Assembly (NCBI RefSeq): GCF_963576545.1
Contig: NW_026870491.1
Coordinates: 124,001 to 188,000 of the forward strand
Source of the DNA: Limanda limanda
Lineage: Eukaryota; Chordata; Actinopteri; Pleuronectiformes; Pleuronectidae
Direction: 5' to 3'
Length of the DNA: 64,000 nucleotides
Position 1 is the first letter of the stretch; every line of letters starts with the position of its first letter. The notes beneath the pieces were generated by a model that was given only the letters and a program-made list of their open reading frames with translations, was not told where the DNA came from and ran no database searches. Of the stretch, positions 59,430 to 64,000 are shown piece after piece. Position numbers and translations under genes: made by a program.

Positions 59430-61829
59430 AGATATTCTTGAATAACATTTTTTTTGTGAAGGTCGGAGAGACTTGCAAGTAGGCTCTACCCCCACTAAAT
59501 GGGGTAGCGCGCATCGATCGGTACCATCCTTGAGCTTCTCCGACTTTCGGAAGGGTTAGGGTTAGGGTTAGGGATGAAAGCACATAGGAGAAAGAGATAT
59601 TCTTGAATAACTTTTTTTGTGAAGGTCGGAGAGACTTGGAAAGTGGTTGCATCTGGACTAATTTGGGTCCTGCGGATCGATTGGTACCATCCCCGAGCTT
59701 GTACGACCTTCGGAAGAGGTCGACCGACGAAATTCCCCCAAATCTGAGGAGATATTCTTGAATAACTTTTTTTGTGAAGGTCGGAGAGACTTGCAAGTAG
59801 GCTCTACCCCCACTAAATGGGGTTGCGCGCATCGATCGGTACCATCCTTGAGCTTCTCCGACTTTCGGAAGGGTTAGGGTTAGGGTTAGGGATGAAAGCA
59901 CATAGGAGAAAGAGATATTCTTGAATAACTTTTTTTGTGAAGGTCGGAGAGACTTGCAAGTAGGCTCTACCCCCACTAAATGGGGTAGCGCGCATCGATC
60001 GGTACCATCCTTGAGCTTCTCCGACTTTCGGAAGGGTTAGGGTTAGGGTTAGGGATGAAAGCACATAGGAGAAAGAGATATTCTTGAATAACTTTTTTTG
60101 TGAAGGTCGGAGAGACTTGGAAAGTGGTTGCATCTGGACTAATTTGGGTCCTGCGGATCGATTGGTACCATCCCCGAGCTAGTACGACCTTCGGAAGAGG
60201 TCGACCGACGAAATTCCCCCAAATCTGAGGAGATATTCTTGAATAACTTTTTTTGTGAAGGTCGGAGAGACTTGCAAGTAGGCTCTACCCCCACTAAATG
60301 GGGTTGCGCGCATCGATCAGTACCATCCTTGAGCTTCTCCGACTTTCGGAAGGGTTAGGGTTAGGGTTAGGGATGAAAGCACATAGGAGAAAGAGATATT
60401 CTTGAATAACTTTTTTTGTGAAGGTCGGAGAGACTTGCAAGTAGGCTCTACCCCCACTAAATGGGGTAGCGCGCATCGATCGGTACCATCCTTGAGCTTC
60501 TCCGACTTTCGGAAGGGTTAGGGTTAGGGTTAGGGATGAAAGCACATAGGAGAAAGAGATATTCTTGAATAACTTTTTTTGTGAAGGTCGGAGAGACTTG
60601 GAAAGTGGTTGCATCTGGACTAATTTGGGTCCTGCGGATCGATTGGTACCATCCCCGAGCTAGTACGACCTTCGGAAGAGGTCGACCGACGAAATTCCCC
60701 CAAATCTGAGGAGATATTCTTGAATAACTTTTTTTGTGAAGGTCGGATAGACTTGCAAGTAGGCTCTACCCCCACTAAATGGGGTTGCGCGCATCGATCA
60801 GTACCATCCTTGAGCTTCTCCGACTTTCGGAAGGGTTAGGGTTAGGGATGAAAGCACATAGGAGAAAGAGATATTCTTGAATAACTTTTTTTGTGAAGGT
60901 CGGAGAGACTTGCAAGTAGGCTCTACCCCCACTAAATGGGGTAGCGCGCATCGATCGGTACCATCCTTGAGCTTCTCCGACTTTCGGAAGGGTTAGGGTT
61001 AGGGTTAGGGATGAAAGCACATAGGAGAAAGAGATATTCTTGAATAACTTTTTTTTGAAGGTCGGAGAGACTTGGAAAGTGGTTGCATCTGGACTAATTT
61101 GGGTCCTGCGGATCGATTGGTACCATCCCCGAGCTTGTACGACCTTCGGAAGAGGTCGACCGACGAAATTCCCCCAAATCTGAGGAGATATTCTTGAATA
61201 ACTTTTTTTGTGAAGGTCGGAGAGACTTGCAAGTAGGCTCTACCCCCACTAAATGGGGTTGCGCGCATCGATCGGTACCATCCTTGAGCTTCTCCGACTT
61301 TCGGAAGGGTTAGGGTTAGGGTTAGGGATGAAAGCACATAGGAGAAAGAGATATTCTTGAATAACTTTTTTTGTGAAGGTCGGAGAGACTTGCAAGTAGG
61401 CTCTACCCCCACTAAATGGGGTAGCGCGCATCGATCGGTACCATCCTTGAGCTTCTCCGACTTTCGGAAGGGTTAGGGTTAGGGTTAGGGATGAAAGCAC
61501 ATAGGAGAAAGAGATATTCTTGAATAACTTTTTTTGTGAAGGTCGGAGAGACTTGCAAGTAGGCTCTACCCCCACTAAATGGGGTAGCGCGCATCGATCG
61601 GTACCATCCTTGAGCTTCTCCGACTTTCGGAAGGGTTAGGGTTAGGGTTAGGGATGAAAGCACATAGGAGAAAGAGATATTCTTGAATAACTTTTTTTGT
61701 GAAGGTCGGAGAGACTTGGAAAGTGGTTGCATCTGGACTAATTTGGGTCCTGCAGATCGATTGGTACCATCCCCGAGCTTGTACGACCTTCGGAAGAGGT
61801 CGACCGACGAAATTCCCCCAAATCTGAGG
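59430..61829 (+). repeat. Higher-order repeat H2, copy 3, truncated
   Basis: 165 bp A, then B starts at 59595, 60076, 60557, 61032 (154 bp) and 61675, followed by 2, 2, 2, 3 and 0 A units inside this span; 157 bp A at 60712, which also has a private GTCGGATAG change. Markers match copy 2 at an offset of 2,889 bp up to the B at 61675 (CTGCAGATC). The next A (61830) lacks GACGTTCGG and has CCATTCTTG, so the match ends here. Confidence 0.85.
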
Positions 61830-64000
61830 AGATATTCTTGAATAACTTTTTTTGTGAAGGTCGGAGAGACTTGCAAGTAGGCTCTACCCCCACTAAATGG
61901 GGTTGCGCGCATCGATCGGTACCATTCTTGAGCTTCTCCGACTTTCGGAAGGGTTAGGGTTAGGGTTAGGGATGAAAGCACATAGGAGAAAGAGATATTC
62001 TTGAATAACTTTTTTTGTGAAGGTCGGAGAGACTTGCAAGTAGGCTCTACCCCCACTAAATGGGGTAGCGCGCATCGATCGGTACCATCCTTGAGCTTCT
62101 CCGACTTTCGGAAGGGTTAGGGTTAGGGTTAGGGATGAAAGCACATAGGAGAAAGAGATATTCTTGAATAACTTTTTTTGTGAAGGTCGGAGAGACTTGG
62201 AAAGTGGTTGCATCTGGACTAATTTGGGTCCTGCGGATCGATTGGTACCATCCCCGAGCTTGTACGACCTTCGGAAGAGGTCGACCGACGAAATTCCCCC
62301 AAATCTGAGGAGATATTCTTGAATAACTTTTTTTGTGAAGGTCGGAGAGACTTGCAAGTAGGCTCTACCCCCACTAAATGGGGTTGCGCGCATCGATCAG
62401 TACCATCCTTGAGCTTCTCCGACTTTCGGAAGGGTTAGGGTTAGGGTTAGGGATGAAAGCACATAGGAGAAAGAGATATTCTTGAATAACTTTTTTTGTG
62501 AAGGTCGGAGAGACTTGGAAAGTGGTTGCATCTGGACTAATTTGGGTCCTGCGGATCGATTGGTACCATCCCCGAGCTTGTACGACCTTCGGAAGAGGTC
62601 GACCGACGAAATTCCCCCAAATCTGAGGAGATATTCTTGAATAACTTTTTTTGTGAAGGTCGGAGAGACTTGCAAGTAGGCTCTACCCCCACTAAATGGG
62701 GTTGCGCGCATCGATCAGTACCATCCTTGAGCTTCTCCGACTTTCGGAAGGGTTAGGGTTAGGGTTAGGGATGAAAGCACATAGGAGAAAGAGATATTCT
62801 TGAATAACTTTTTTTGTGAAGGTCGGAGAGACTTGCAAGTAGGCTCTACCCCCACTAAATGGGGTAGCGCGCATCGATCGGTACCATCCTTGAGCTTCTC
62901 CGACTTTCGGAAGGGTTAGGGTTAGGGTTAGGGATGAAAGCACATAGGAGAAAGAGATATTCTTGAATAACTTTTTTTGTGAAGGTCGGAGAGACTTGGA
63001 AAGTGGTTGCATCTGGACTAATTTGGGTCCTGCGGATCGATTGGTACCATCCCCGAGCTTGTACGACCTTCGGAAGAGGTCGACCGACGAAATTCCCCCA
63101 AATCTGAGGAGATATTCTTGAATAACTTTTTTTGTGAAGGTCGGAGAGACTTGCAAGTAGGCTCTACCCCCACTAAATGGGGTTGCGCGCATCGATCAGT
63201 ACCATCCTTGAGCTTCTCCGACTTTCGGAAGGGTTAGGGTTAGGGTTAGGGATGAAAGCACATAGGAGAAAGAGATATTCTTGAATAACTTTTTTTGTGA
63301 AGGTCGGAGAGACTTGGAAAGTGGTTGCATCTGGACTAATTTGGGTCCTGCGGATCGATTGGTACCATCCCCGAGCTTGTACGACCTTCGGAAGAGGTCG
63401 ACCGACGAAATTCCCCCAAATCTGAGGAGATATTCTTGAATAACTTTTTTTGTGAAGGTCGGAGAGACTTGCAAGTAGGCTCTACCCCCACTAAATGGGG
63501 TTGCGCGCATCGATCAGTACCATCCTTGAGCTTCTCCGACTTTCGGAAGGGTTAGGGTTAGGGTTAGGGATGAAAGCACATAGGAGAAAGAGATATTCTT
63601 GAATAACTTTTTTTGTGAAGGTCGGAGAGACTTGCAAGTAGGCTCTACCCCCACTAAATGGGGTAGCGCGCATCGATCGGTACCATCCTTGAGCTTCTCC
63701 GACTTTCGGAAGGGTTAGGGTTAGGGTTAGGGATGAAAGCACATAGGAGAAAGAGATATTCTTGAAAAACTTTTTTTGTGAAGGTCGGAGAGACTTGCAA
63801 GTAGGCTCTACCCCCACTAAATGGGGTAGCGCGCATCGATCGGTACCATCCTTGAGCTTCTCCGACTTTCGGAAGGGTTAGGGTTAGGGTTAGGGATGAA
63901 AGCACATAGGAGAAAGAGATATTCTTGAATAACTTTTTTTGTGAAGGTCGGAGAGACTTGCAAGTAGGCTCTACCCCCACTAAATGGGGTAGCGCGCATC
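61830..64000 (+). repeat. Right-edge segment, short B spacing
   Basis: Two A units, then B starts at 62156, 62474, 62955 and 63273, followed by 1, 2, 1 and at least 4 A units. First-after-B A units carry GGGGTTGCG, most with CGATCAGTACC. The A at 63754 has CTTGAAAAAC. No array edge is reached. Confidence 0.8.
63917..64000 (+). repeat. Partial type A monomer at the right edge
   Basis: The first 84 bp of an A unit, with GGGGTAGCGCGCATC at the end; the TTAGGG block would lie just outside the window. The array continues to the right. Confidence 0.93.

Larger units (their letters stand above)
1..64000 (+). repeat. Two-monomer (A/B) satellite array with embedded TTAGGG repeats
   Basis: The window is a continuous head-to-tail tandem array with no inversion and no non-repeat base. 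With monomers phased at AGATATTCTTG, the units are A (163 bp) and B (155 bp). Adding all unit lengths (285 A, 113 B, 9 bp lead, 84 bp tail, length variants included) gives exactly 64,000, so no insertion is hidden in the map. Neighbouring copies differ by only a few substitutions, which implies recent homogenisation. Monomer length near one nucleosome plus linker is typical of eukaryotic satellites. Three TTAGGG hexamers per A suggest a link to telomeres, most simply a subtelomeric location, but no flanking DNA or chromosome end is present to prove this. No gene can be supported; reverse-strand open frames are by-products of the repeat. The array continues past both window edges. Confidence 0.97.

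Noticed and set aside
228..63999. Many overlapping reverse-strand open frames of 60-214 codons with LTLTLT and NPNPNP runs
   Set aside because: They are translations of the satellite. CCCTAA reads without stops in these frames, and unit lengths of 163 (1 mod 3) and 155 (2 mod 3) shift the frame at every unit, so the same peptide pieces recur in three frames and end at the same stop. They overlap each other, have no gene structure and change with monomer order.
1..64000. CRISPR array
   Set aside because: There are no unique spacers. The whole unit repeats, units are 155-163 bp, and no cas genes are present.
1..64000. Bacterial or plasmid origin with iterons
   Set aside because: Repeat length, total size, lack of any gene and TTAGGG content do not fit iteron arrays; a eukaryotic satellite explains all the sequence.

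Overview
The whole 64 kb window is one uninterrupted satellite-DNA array. I see no protein-coding gene, RNA gene, transposon, CRISPR array or unique-sequence island. Two related monomers, all in the same orientation, fill it edge to edge. Monomer A is 163 bp and carries three tandem TTAGGG telomere-type hexamers. Monomer B is 155 bp and has none. My hand-made monomer map accounts for every base: 9 bp of a preceding A, 285 complete A units (267 of 163 bp, 11 of 157 bp, 7 of 165 bp), 113 B units (99 of 155 bp, 13 of 154 bp, 1 of 157 bp) and a final 84 bp partial A. By that count there are 844 TTAGGG hexamers, all reading 5'-TTAGGG on the + strand.

The sequence points to a eukaryotic chromosome, probably a subtelomeric or other heterochromatic satellite block, in a lineage with TTAGGG-type telomeres (vertebrates, many invertebrates, most fungi, kinetoplastids and some other protists). 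TTTAGGG, TTAGG and TTAGGC telomere types fit less well. I do not recognise the satellite and cannot name the organism. The monomers are near nucleosome-repeat length (mean about 160.6 bp), about 47% GC, and not CpG-depleted.

Both monomers begin (in my phase, at AGATATTCTTG) with the same 44 bp. They then diverge to about 70% identity over the next 76 bp without a gap, and differ completely after unit position 120, where A has the TTAGGG block and B has a SalI-type palindrome (GGTCGACC). A B unit is never followed by another B. Each B is followed by 1 to 8 A units, and the first A after B is usually a recognisable subtype (A1, with GGGGTTGCG instead of GGGGTAGCG).

On a larger scale the array is a patchwork of nested higher-order repeats. 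These are a 1,451 bp unit (10-1460 and 8690-10140), a 3,855 bp offset repeat (1942 and 5797), a 4,015 bp offset repeat (18.3-21.4 and 22.3-25.4 kb), a 6,587 bp block (25233-31819 and 34868-41454) with a shortened 3,048 bp copy between, and an 18-monomer 2,889 bp unit (50282, 56541 and 59430). Private variants cluster in domains: 0-12 kb, 12-25 kb, 27-59 kb and 51-61 kb. This is the pattern expected from repeated local unequal crossover and segmental amplification. One unit, 48827-48983, is a visible A/B recombinant.

Many short reverse-strand open frames of 60-214 codons cross the array. They are frame artefacts: 163 is 1 and 155 is 2 modulo 3, and CCCTAA translates without stops. I do not annotate them as genes.
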